A stretch of DNA of 64,000 nt from Sabellastarte sp. h YS-2021 (taxonomy: Eukaryota > Annelida > Polychaeta > Sabellida > Sabellidae), in NCBI GenBank assembly GCA_964017235.1, contig OZ024934.1:92346706-92410705 (forward strand). Direction: 5' to 3'. Position 1 is the stretch's first letter, and each line of letters begins with the position of its first letter. This document shows positions 54,001 to 64,000 of this stretch, piece after piece. The position numbers and the translations under genes were made by a program. The notes beneath the pieces were generated by a model that was not told where the DNA came from, made no database searches, and worked only from the letters and a program-made list of their open reading frames with translations.

Positions 54001-57000
54001 GTCTATAATGCTGAAATTTGGCCAGAATATAAGGTGGCACATACTAAATCTGACTGAACCGGTTTTAAAATTACATCTGATATAACAGTACCTATAGTTT
54101 GGCAATATTGGCTTCAGCTGGCCCCAAATTCGCTTCTGTGGGGCTGCATTAAGATATACTTAAATTTGGCAAAGTAAGACAAATTTAAGGCTGAAAACCA
54201 TATTGTTTGCTAGAGCTGGCGCCACTAAATGAGATTCCACAAGAATATTCCTTAAGAAATACATAACTGGTCCAAAATACATGTATTGGAAGTGCAGGTA
54301 TCGAGGGGGTGGTCATATGGCACATCAGTCCAAAACCCCACTTAAACTTCATCAATCTGGCTCAGATTTTCACAGGAAACTCAGTTCATATCAGACATTG
54401 ATATTGTATTGGCTTGACTTACTCAGGAAACCAATTAAAAATTTCAATTTTCCGGGGTCTGGGGCCAGGCTCAGCCCCCCTCAAATTAGGAAATATCAGG
54501 TATATCCTAATACAACCAATCTGAAGCTCTTCTTTAATTTTGCACATGTTTTAACAATAATTGAGGATATATTAGGCCCATTTGGAGCATTACATCTCTG
54601 AAAATAAATTATTTCACCCATATAGTGCTGTAAAAATGGTCAAAAATACATGTAAATTACACCAAACCAGTACCAAATGTTGGTCTATAATGCTGAAATT
54701 TGGCCAGAATATAAGGTGGCACATACTAAATCTGACTGAACCGGTTTTAAAATTACATCTGATATAACAGTACCTATAGTTTGGCAATATTGGCTTCAGC
54801 TGGCCCCAAATTCGCTTCTGTGGGGCTGCATTAAGATATACTTAAATTTGGCAAAGTAAGACAAATTTAAGGCTGAAAACCATATTGTTTGCTAGAGCTG
54901 GCGCCACTAAATGAGATTCCACAAGAATATTCCTTAAGAAATACATAACTGGTCCAAAATACATGTATTGGAAGTGCAGGTATCGAGGGGGTGGTCATAT
55001 GGCACATCAGTCCAAAACCCCACTTAAACTTCATCAATGTGGCTCAGATTTTCACAGGAAACTCAGTTCATATCAGACATTGATATTGTATTGGCTTGAC
55101 TTACTCAGGAAACCAATTAAAAATTTCAATTTTCCGGGGTCTGGGGCCAGGCTCAGCCCCCCTCAAATTAGGAAATATCAGGTATATCCTAATACAACCA
55201 ATCTGAAGCTCTTCTTTAATTTTGCATATGTTTTAACAATAATTGAGGATATATTAGGCCCATTTGGAGCATTACATCTCTGAAAATAAATTATTTCACC
55301 CATATAGTGCTGTAAAAATGGTCAAAAATACATGTAAATTACACCAAACCAGTACCAAATGTTGGTCTATAATGCTGAAATTTGGCCAGAATATAAGGTG
55401 GCACATACTAAATCTGACTGAACCGGTTTTAAAATTACATCTGATATAACAGTACCTATAGTTTGGCAATATTGGCTTCAGCTGGCCCCAAATTCGCTTC
55501 TGTGGGGCTGCATTAAGATATACTTAAATTTGGCAAAGTAAGACAAATTTAAGGCTGAAAACCATATTGTTTGCTAGAGCTGGCGCCACTAAATGAGATT
55601 CCACAAGAATATTCCTTAAGAAATACATAACTGGTCCAAAATACATGTATTGGAAGTGCAGGTATCGAGGGGGTGGTCATATGGCACATCAGTCCAAAAC
55701 CCCACTTAAACTTCATCAATCTGGCTCAGATTTTCACAGGAAACTCAGTTCATATCAGACATTGATATTGTATTGGCTTGACTTACTCAGGAAACCAATT
55801 AAAAATTTCAATTTTCCGAGGTCTGGGGCCAGGCTCAGCCCCCCTCAAATTAGGAAATATCAGGTATATCCTAATACAACCAATCTGAAGCTCTTCTTTA
55901 ATTTTGCACATGTTTTAACAATAATTGAGGATATATTAGGCCCATTTGGAGCATTACATCTCTGAAAATAAATTATTTCACCCATATAGTGCTGTAAAAA
56001 TGGTCAAAAATACATGTAAATTACACCAAACCAGTACCAAATGTTGGTCTATAATGCTGAAATTTGGCCAGAATATAAGGTGGCACATACTAAATCTGAC
56101 TGAACCGGTTTTAAAATTACATCTGATATAACAGTACCTATAGTTTGGCAATATTGGCTTCAGCTGGCCCCAAATTCGCTTCTGTGGGGCTGCATTAAGA
56201 TATACTTAAATTTGGCAAAGTAAGACAAATTTAAGGCTGAAAACCATATTGTTTGCTAGAGCTGGCGCCACTAAATGAGATTCCACAAGAATATTCCTTA
56301 AGAAATACATAACTGGTGCAAAATACATGTATTGGAAGTGCAGGTATCGAGGGGGTGGTCATATGGCACATCAGTCCAAAACCCCACTTAAACTTCATCA
56401 ATCTGGCTCAGATTTTCACAGGAAACTCAGTTCATATCAGACATTGATATTGTATTGGCTTGACTTACTCAGGAAACCAATTAAAAATTTCAATTTTCCG
56501 GGGTCTGGGGCCAGGCTCAGCCCCCCTCAAATTAGGAAATATCAGGTATATCCTAATACAACCAATCTGAAGCTCTTCTTTAATTTTGCATATGTTTTAA
56601 CAATAATTGAGGATATATTAGGCCCATTTGGAGCATTACATCTCTGAAAATAAATTATTTCACCCATATAGTGCTGTAAAAATGGTCAAAAATACATGTA
56701 AATTACACCAAACCAGTACCAAATGTTGGTCTATAATGCTGAAATTTGGCCAGAATATAAGGTGGCACATACTAAATCTGACTGAACCGGTTTTAAAATT
56801 ACATCTGATATAACAGTACCTATAGTTTGGCAATATTGGCTTCAGCTGGCCCCAAATTCGCTTCTGTGGGGCTGCATTAAGATATACTTAAATTTGGCAA
56901 AGTAAGACAAATTTAAGGCTGAAAACCATATTGTTTGCTAGAGCTGGCGCCACTAAATGAGATTCCACAAGAATATTCCTTAAGAAATACATAACTGGTC

Positions 57001-59479
57001 CAAAATACATGTATTGGAAGTGCAGGTATCGAGGGGGTGGTCATATGGCACATCAGTCCAAAACCCCACTTAAACTTCGTCAATCTGGCTCAGATTTTCA
57101 CAGGAAACTCAGTTCATATCAGACATTGATATTGTATTGGCTTGACTTACTCAGGAAACCAATTAAAAATTTCAATTTTCCGGGGTCTGGGGCCAGGCTC
57201 AGCCCCCCTCAAATTAGGAAATATCAGGTATATCCTAATACAACCAATCTGAAGCTCTTCTTTAATTTTGCACATGTTTTAACAATAATTGAGGATATAT
57301 TAGGCCCATTTGGAGCATTACATCTCTGAAAATAAATTATTTCACCCATATAGTGCTGTAAAAATGGTCAAAAATACATGTAAATTACACCAAACGAGTA
57401 CCAAATGTTGGTCTATAATGCTGAAATTTGGCCAGAATATAAGGTGGCACATACTAAATCTGACTGAACCGGTTTTAAAATTACATCTGCTATAACAGTA
57501 CCTATAGTTTGGCAATATTGGCTTCAGCTGGCCCCAAATTCGCTTCTGTGGGGCTGCATTAAGATATACTTAAATTTGGCAAAGTAAGACAAATTTAAGG
57601 CTGAAAACCATATTGTTTGCTAGAGCTGGCGCCACTAAATGAGATTACACAAGAATATTCCTTAAGAAATACATAACTGGTCCAAAATACATGTATTGGA
57701 AGTGCAGGTATCGAGGGGGTGGTCATATGGCACATCAGTCCAAAACCCCACTTAAACTTCATCAATCTGGCTCAGATTTTCACAGGAAACTCAGTTCATA
57801 TCAGACATTGATATTGTATTGGCTTGACTTACTCAGGAAACCAATTAAAAATTTCAATTTTCCGGGGTCTGGGGCCAGGCTCAGCCCCCCTCAAATTAGG
57901 AAATATCAGGTATATCCTAATACAACCAATCTGAAGCTCTTCTTTAATTTTGCATATGTTTTAACAATAATTGAGGATATATTAGGCCCATTTGGAGCAT
58001 TACATCTCTGAAAATAAATTATTTCACCCATATAGTGCTGTAAAAATGGTCAAAAATACATGTAAATTACACCAAACCAGTACCAAATGTTGGTCTATAA
58101 TGCTGAAATTTGGCCAGAATATAAGGTGGCACATACTAAATCTGACTGAACCGGTTTTAAAATTACATCTGATATAACAGTACCTATAGTTTGGCAATAT
58201 TGGCTTCAGCTGGCCCCAAATTCGCTTCTGTGGGGCTGCATTAAGATATACTTAAATTTGGCAAAGTAAGACAAATTTAAGGCTGAAAACCATATTGTTT
58301 GCTAGAGCTGGCGCCACTAAATGAGATTCCACAAGAATATTCCTTAAGAAATACATAACTGGTCCAAAATACATGTATTGGAAGTGCAGGTATCGAGGGG
58401 GTGGTCATATGGCACATCAGTCCAAAACCCCACTTAAACTTCATCAATCTGGCTCAGATTTTCACAGGAAACTCAGTTCATATCAGACATTGATATTGTA
58501 TTGGCTTGACTTACTCAGGAAACCAATTAAAAATTTCAATTTTCCGGGGTCTGGGGCCAGGCTCAGCCCCCCTCAAATTAGGAAATATCAGGTATATCCT
58601 AATACAACCAATCTGAAGCTCTTCTTTAATTTTGCATATGTTTTAGCAATAATTGAGGATATATTAGGCCCATTTGGAGCATTACATCTCTGAAAATAAA
58701 TTATTTCACCCATATAGTGCTGTAAAAATGGTCAAAAATACATGTAAATTACACCAAACCAGTACCAAATGTTGGTCTATAATGCTGAAATTTGGCCAGA
58801 ATATAAGGTGGCACATACTAAATCTGACTGAACCGGTTTTAAAATTACATCTGATATAACAGTACCTATAGTTTGGCAATATTGGCTTCAGCTGGCCCCA
58901 AATTCGCTTCTGTGGGGCTGCATTAAGATATACTTAAATTTGGCAAAGTAAGACAAATTTAAGGCTGAAAACCATATTGTTTGCTAGAGCTGGCGCCACT
59001 AAATGAGATTCCACAAGAATATTCCTTAAGAAATACATAACTGGTCCAAAATACATGTATTGGAAGTGCAGGTATCGAGGGGGTGGTCATATGGCACATC
59101 AGTCCAAAACCCCACTTAAACTTCATCAATCTGGCTCAGATTTTCACAGGAAACTCAGTTCATATCAGACATTGATATTGTATTGGCTTGACTTACTCAG
59201 GAAACCAATTAAAAATTTCAATTTTCCGGGGTCTGGGGCCAGGCTCAGCCCCCCTCAAATTAGGAAATATCAGGTATATCCTAATACAACCAATCTGAAG
59301 CTCTTCTTTAATTTTGCATATGTTTTAACAATAATTGAGGATATATTAGGCCCATTTGGAGCATTACATCTCTGAAAATAAATTATTTCACCCATATAGT
59401 GCTGTAAAAATGGTCAAAAATACATGTAAATTACACCAAACCAGTACCAAATGTTGGTCTATAATGCTGAAATTTGGCC

Positions 59480-62107
59480 TGAATATAAGGTGGCACATAC
59501 TAAATCTGACTGAACCGGTTTTAAAATTACATCTGATATAACAGTACCTATAGTTTGGCAATATTGGCTTCAGCTGGCCCCAAATTCGCTTCTGTGGGGC
59601 TGCATTAAGATATACTTAAATTTGGCAAAGTAAGACAAATTTAAGGCTGAAAACCATATTGTTTGCTAGAGCTGGCGCCACTAAATGAGATTCCACAAGA
59701 ATATTCCTTAAGAAATACATAACTGGTCCAAAATACATGTATTGGAAGTGCAGGTATCGAGGGGGTGGTCATATGGCACATCAGTCCAAAACCCCACTTA
59801 AACTTCATCAATCTGGCTCAGATTTTCACAGGAAACTCAGTTCATATCAGACATTGATATTGTATTGGCTTGACTTACTCAGGAAACCAATTAAAAATTT
59901 CAATTTTCCGGGGTCTGGGGCCAGGCTCAGCCCCCCTCAAATTAGGAAATATCAGGTATATCCTAATACAACCAATCTGAAGCTCTTCTTTAATTTTGCA
60001 TATGTTTTAACAATAATTGAGGATATATTAGGCCCATTTGGAGCATTACATCTCTGAAAATAAATTATTTCACCCATATAGTGCTGTAAAAATGGTCAAA
60101 AATACATGTAAATTACACCAAACCAGTACCAAATGTTGGTCTATAATGCTGAAATTTGGCCAGAATATAAGGTGGCACATACTAAATCTGACTGAACCGG
60201 TTTTAAAATTACATCTGATATAACAGTACCTATAGTTTGGCAATATTGGCTTCAGCTGGCCCCAAATTCGCTTCTGTGGGGCTGCATTAAGATATACTTA
60301 AATTTGGCAAAGTAAGACAAATTTAAGGCTGAAAACCATATTGTTTGCTAGAGCTGGCGCCACTAAATGAGATTCCACAAGAATATTCCTTAAGAAATAC
60401 ATAACTGGTCCAAAATACATGTATTGGAAGTGCAGGTATCGAGGGGGTGGTCATATGGCACATCAGTCCAAAACCCCACTTAAACTTCATCAATCTGGCT
60501 CAGATTTTCACAGGAAACTCAGTTCATATCAGACATTGATATTGTATTGGCTTGACTTACTCAGGAAACCAATTAAAAATTTCAATTTTCCGGGGTCTGG
60601 GGCCAGGCTCAGCCCCCCTCAAATTAGGAAATATCAGGTATATCCTAATATAACCAATCTGAAGCTCTTCTTTAATTTTGCATATGTTTTAACAATAATT
60701 GAGGATATATTAGGCCCATTTGGAGCATTACATCTCTGAACAAAAATTATTTCACCCATATAGTGCTGTAAAAATGGTCAAAAATACATGTAAATTACAC
60801 CAAACCAGTACCAAATGTTGGTCTATAATGCTGAAATTTGGCCTGAATATAAGGTGGCACATACTAAATCTGACTGAACCGGTTTTAAAATTACATCTGA
60901 TATAACAGTACCTATAGTTTGGCAATATTGGCTTCAGCTGGCCCCAAATTCGCTTCTGTGGGGCTGCATTAAGATATACTTAAATTTGGCAAAGTAAGAC
61001 AAATTTAAGGCTGAAAACCATATTGTTTGCTAGAGCTGGCGCCACTAAATGAGATTCCACAAGAATATTCCTTAAGAAATACATAACTGGTCCAAAATAC
61101 ATGTATTGGAAGTGCAGGTATCGAGGGGGTGGTCATATGGCACATCAGTCCAAAACCCCACTTAAACTTCATCAATCTGGCTCAGATTTTCACAGGAAAC
61201 TCAGTTCATATCAGACATTGATATTGTATTGGCTTGACTTACTCAGGAAACCAATTAAAAATTTCAATTTTCCGGGGTCTGGGGCCAGGCTCAGCCCCCC
61301 TCAAATTAGGAAATATCAGGTATATCCTAATACAACCAATCTGAAGCTCTTCTTTAATTTTGCATATGTTTTAACAATAATTGAGGATATATTAGGCCCA
61401 TTTGGAGCATTACATCTCTGAAAATAAATTATTTCACCCATATAGTGCTGTAAAAATGGTCAAAAATACATGTAAATTACACCAAACCAGTACCAAATGT
61501 TGGTCTATAATGCTGAAATTTGGCCAGAATATAAGGTGGCACATACTAAATCTGACTGAACCGGTTTTAAAATTACATCTGATATAACAGTACCTATAGT
61601 TTGGCAATATTGGCTTCAGCTGGCCCCAAATTCGCTTCTGTGGGGCTGCATTAAGATATACTTAAATTTGGCAAAGTAAGACAAATTTAAGGCTGAAAAC
61701 CATATTGTTTGCTAGAGCTGGCGCCACTAAATGAGATTCCACAAGAATATTCCTTAAGAAATACATAACTGGTCCAAAATACATGTATTGGAAGTGCAGG
61801 TATCGAGGGGGTGGTCATATGGCACATCAGTCCAAAACCCCACTTAAACTTCATCAATCTGGCTCAGATTTTCACAGGAAACTCAGTTCATATCAGACAT
61901 TGATATTGTATTGGCTTGACTTACTCAGGAAACCAATTAAAAATTTCAATTTTCCGGGGTCTGGGGCCAGGCTCAGCCCCCCTCAAATTAGGAAATATCA
62001 GGTATATCCTAATATAACCAATCTGAAGCTCTTCTTTAATTTTGCATATGTTTTAACAATAATTGAGGATATATTAGGCCCATTTGGAGCATTACATCTC
62101 TGAACAA
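59480..62107 (+). repeat. Recent two-monomer (1,364 bp) tandem duplication
   Basis: Three rare variants recur at exactly 1,364 bp: GGCCTGAAT (T at 59480 and 60844), AATATAACC (T at 60651 and 62015) and a double change GAACAAAAATT (C and A at 60741/60743 and 62105/62107). The first is absent at 62208 and the double change is absent at 59377/59379. All are explained by one tandem duplication of 1,364 bp whose left edge lies between 59380 and 59480, whose inner junction lies between 60744 and 60844, and whose right edge lies between 62108 and 62208. Confidence 0.88.
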
Positions 62108-63447
62108 AAATTATTTCACCCATATAGTGCTGTAAAAATGGTCAAAAATACATGTAAATTACACCAAACCAGTACCAAATGTTGGTCTATAATGCTGAAA
62201 TTTGGCCAGAATATAAGGTGGCACATACTAAATCTGACTGAACCGGTTTTAAAATTACATCTGATATAACAGTACCTATAGTTTGGCAATATTGGCTTCA
62301 GCTGGCCCCAAATTCGCTTCTGTGGGGCTGCATTAAGATATACTTAAATTTGGCAAAGTAAGACAAATTTAAGGCTGAAAACCATATTGTTTGCTAGAGC
62401 TGGCGCCACTAAATGAGATTCCACAAGAATATTCCTTAAGAAATACATAACTGGTCCAAAATACATGTATTGGAAGTGCAGGTATCGAGGGGGTGGTCAT
62501 ATGGCACATCAGTCCAAAACCCCACTTAAACTTCATCAATCTGGCTCAGATTTTCACAGGAAACTCAGTTCATATCAGACATTGATATTGTATTGGCTTG
62601 ACTTACTCAGGAAACCAATTAAAAATTTCAATTTTCCGGGGTCTGGGGCCAGGCTCAGCCCCCCTCAAATTAGGAAATATCAGGTATATCCTAATACAAC
62701 CAATCTGAAGCTCTTCTTTAATTTTGCATATGTTTTAACAATAATTGAGGATATATTAGGCCCATTTGGAGCATTACATCTCTGAAAATAAATTATTTCA
62801 CCCATATAGTGCTGTAAAAATGGTCAAAAATACATGTAAATTACACCAAACCAGTACCAAATGTTGGTCTATAATGCTCAAATTTGGCCAGAATATAAGG
62901 TGGCACATACTAAATCTGACTGAACCGGTTTTAAAATTACATCTGATATAACAGTACCTATAGTTTGGCAATATTGGCTTCAGCTGGCCCCAAATTCGCT
63001 TCTGTGGGGCTGCATTAAGATATACTTAAATTTGGCAAAGTAAGACAAATTTAAGGCTGAAAACCATATTGTTTGCTAGAGCTGGCGCCACTAAATGAGA
63101 TTCCACAAGAATATTCCTTAAGAAATACATAACTGGTCCAAAATACATGTATTGGAAGTGCAGGTATCGAGGGGGTGGTCATATGGCACATCAGTCCAAA
63201 ACCCCACTTAAACTTCATCAATCTGGCTCAGATTTTCACAGGAAACTCAGTTCATATCAGACATTGATATTGTATTGGCTTGACTTACTCAGGAAACCAA
63301 TTAAAAATTTCAATTTTCCGGGGTCTGGGGCCAGGCTCAGCCCCCCTCAAATTAGGAAATATCAGGTATATCCTAATACAACCAATCTGAAGCTCTTCTT
63401 TAATTTTGCATATGTTTTAACAATAATTGAGGATATATTAGGCCCAT

Positions 63448-64000
63448 TTGGAGCATTACATCTCTGAAAATAAATTATTTCACCCATATAGTGCTGTAAA
63501 AATGGTCAAAAATACATGTAAATTACACCAAACCAGTACCAAATGTTGGTCTATAATGCTGAAATTTGGCCAGAATATAAGGTGGCACATACTAAATCTG
63601 ACTGAACCGGTTTTAAAATTACATCTGATATAACAGTACCTATAGTTTGGCAATATTGGCTTCAGCTGGCCCCAAATTCGCTTCTGTGGGGCTGCATTAA
63701 GATATACTTAAATTTGGCAAAGTAAGACAAATTTAAGGCTGAAAACCATATTGTTTGCTAGAGCTGGCGCCACTAAATGAGATTCCACAAGAATATTCCT
63801 TAAGAAATACATAACTGGTCCAAAATACATGTATTGGAAGTGCAGGTATCGAGGGGGTGGTCATATGGCACATCAGTCCAAAACCCCACTTAAACTTCAT
63901 CAATCTGGCTCAGATTTTCACAGGAAACTCAGTTCATATCAGACATTGATATTGTATTGGCTTGACTTACTCAGGAAACCAATTAAAAATTTCAATTTTC
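63448..64000 (+). repeat. Partial monomer at right edge (553 bp)
   Basis: The last 553 bp are the left part of another type a monomer, cut just before the G/C-rich core at TTCAATTTTC. No sign of an array end is visible, so the satellite continues to the right. Confidence 0.97.

Larger units (their letters stand above)
1..64000 (+). repeat. 682-bp satellite DNA array filling the window
   Basis: The whole window is one tandem array of a unit of about 682 bp, always in the same orientation. With the conserved TTGGAGCATTAC as phase point there are 93 complete monomers between 83 and 63447, plus partial monomers at both ends. Lengths are 670 (7 copies), 681 (7), 682 (61), 683 (15), 686, 687 and 688 (one each). 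One monomer counted by hand has 252 G+C in 682 bases and five CpG sites. No non-satellite sequence, transposon insertion or inverted monomer was seen. Known biology: long homogeneous tandem arrays of this kind form centromeric, pericentromeric or subtelomeric heterochromatin in eukaryotes. Which one applies here, and in which species, cannot be read from the sequence. Strand is nominal. Confidence 0.98.
36167..64000 (+). repeat. Homogenised type a array (40 complete monomers plus partial)
   Basis: From 36167 every monomer is of type a (CCGGGGTCTGGGG) and 682 bp long, except 38213, which has seven C instead of six and is 683 bp. Starts run 36167, 36849, 37531, 38213, 38896, then every 682 bp to 63448. 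By eye I noted about 35 variant bases over the 40 complete copies, roughly 0.1%, and may have missed some. Variants shared between nearby copies are 36703/38067 (T to G), six copies with G at offset 63 (41005, 43051, 45097, 46461, 49871, 51917) and six with C at offset 645 (48407, 51135, 53863, 54545, 55909, 57273). No other subtype appears here, in sharp contrast to the left part of the window. Confidence 0.95.

Noticed and set aside
83-63633. Repeating open reading frames of 61, about 80, 94, 102 and 106 codons in each monomer, some overlapping by 20 bp
   Set aside because: They recur only because the DNA repeats. The 61-codon frames depend on TTG starts, and lengths and frames change freely with 1-bp indels, the 12-bp deletion and stop changes (for example GTATTGACTTGAC near 53048). 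Substitutions show no preference for silent sites, and I see no recognisable domain, signal peptide or codon bias.
1-64000. CRISPR array
   Set aside because: Repeats are 670-688 bp with no short-repeat and unique-spacer layout. The entire unit is repeated and no cas-like gene is present.
1-64000. Tandem transposon, LTR or Helitron array
   Set aside because: No transposase, reverse transcriptase or Rep/helicase frame, no terminal inverted repeats or primer-binding site, and no target-site duplications, since units abut without junction sequence.
1-64000. rRNA intergenic spacer repeats
   Set aside because: No rRNA gene sequence, promoter or terminator repeat is recognisable in 64 kb, and the unit does not match any spacer I know.
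36167-64000. Artificial duplication by the assembler
   Set aside because: Not favoured, because copies carry private and shared variants in an ordered pattern that a simple assembly loop would not create. It cannot be excluded for the most uniform stretch without read depth.

Overview
This window is one uninterrupted head-to-tail satellite DNA array. No protein-coding gene, RNA gene, mobile element or CRISPR array can be supported in it. The unit is about 682 bp and about 37% G+C (252 of 682 bases, counted by hand in the monomer at 39578-40259). Using the conserved TTGGAGCATTAC as an arbitrary phase point, the window holds an 82-bp tail of one monomer, 93 complete monomers (first at 83, last complete one at 62766) and a 553-bp partial monomer at the right end. 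Complete monomer lengths are 682 bp (61 copies), 683 (15), 681 (7), 670 (7) and 686, 687 and 688 (one each), which sum exactly to 63,365 bp. All copies have the same orientation and nothing is inserted between them. The unit size, multi-monomer repeats and near-identity point to a eukaryotic, probably animal, centromeric, pericentromeric or subtelomeric satellite. I do not recognise the family and cannot name the species.

Layout. From 1 to about 36.2 kb the array is diversified: about ten monomer subtypes, marked by shared substitutions and small indels, are arranged in higher-order repeats. These are a 2,033-bp trimer (83-2115, 13008-15040, 16393-18425), a 2,047-bp trimer (6212-8258, 8259-10305), a 1,351-bp dimer (10306-13007, continuing into the next trimer), a 2,730-bp tetramer present twice in tandem (about 26.4-31.8 kb), and a mixed block seen three times (3480-6211, 20461-26607, 32067-36166) with different internal copy number. 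From 36167 to the end, one subtype takes over: 40 complete copies plus a partial, all 682 bp except one of 683, differing only by scattered single-base variants.

The interest lies in the array's history. Several recombination events can be placed to within 41-116 bp because hybrid monomers switch from one subtype to another: at 8075-8117, 16063-16128, 25077-25193 and 29067-29115. A whole two-monomer duplication can be reconstructed at 59.4-62.2 kb. Within each monomer, length changes cluster in a short G/C-rich segment, an imperfect CENP-B-box-like 17-mer is retained, and two halves about 310 bp apart show faint ordered similarity. Short open frames recur in every monomer, but they are by-products of repeat identity.
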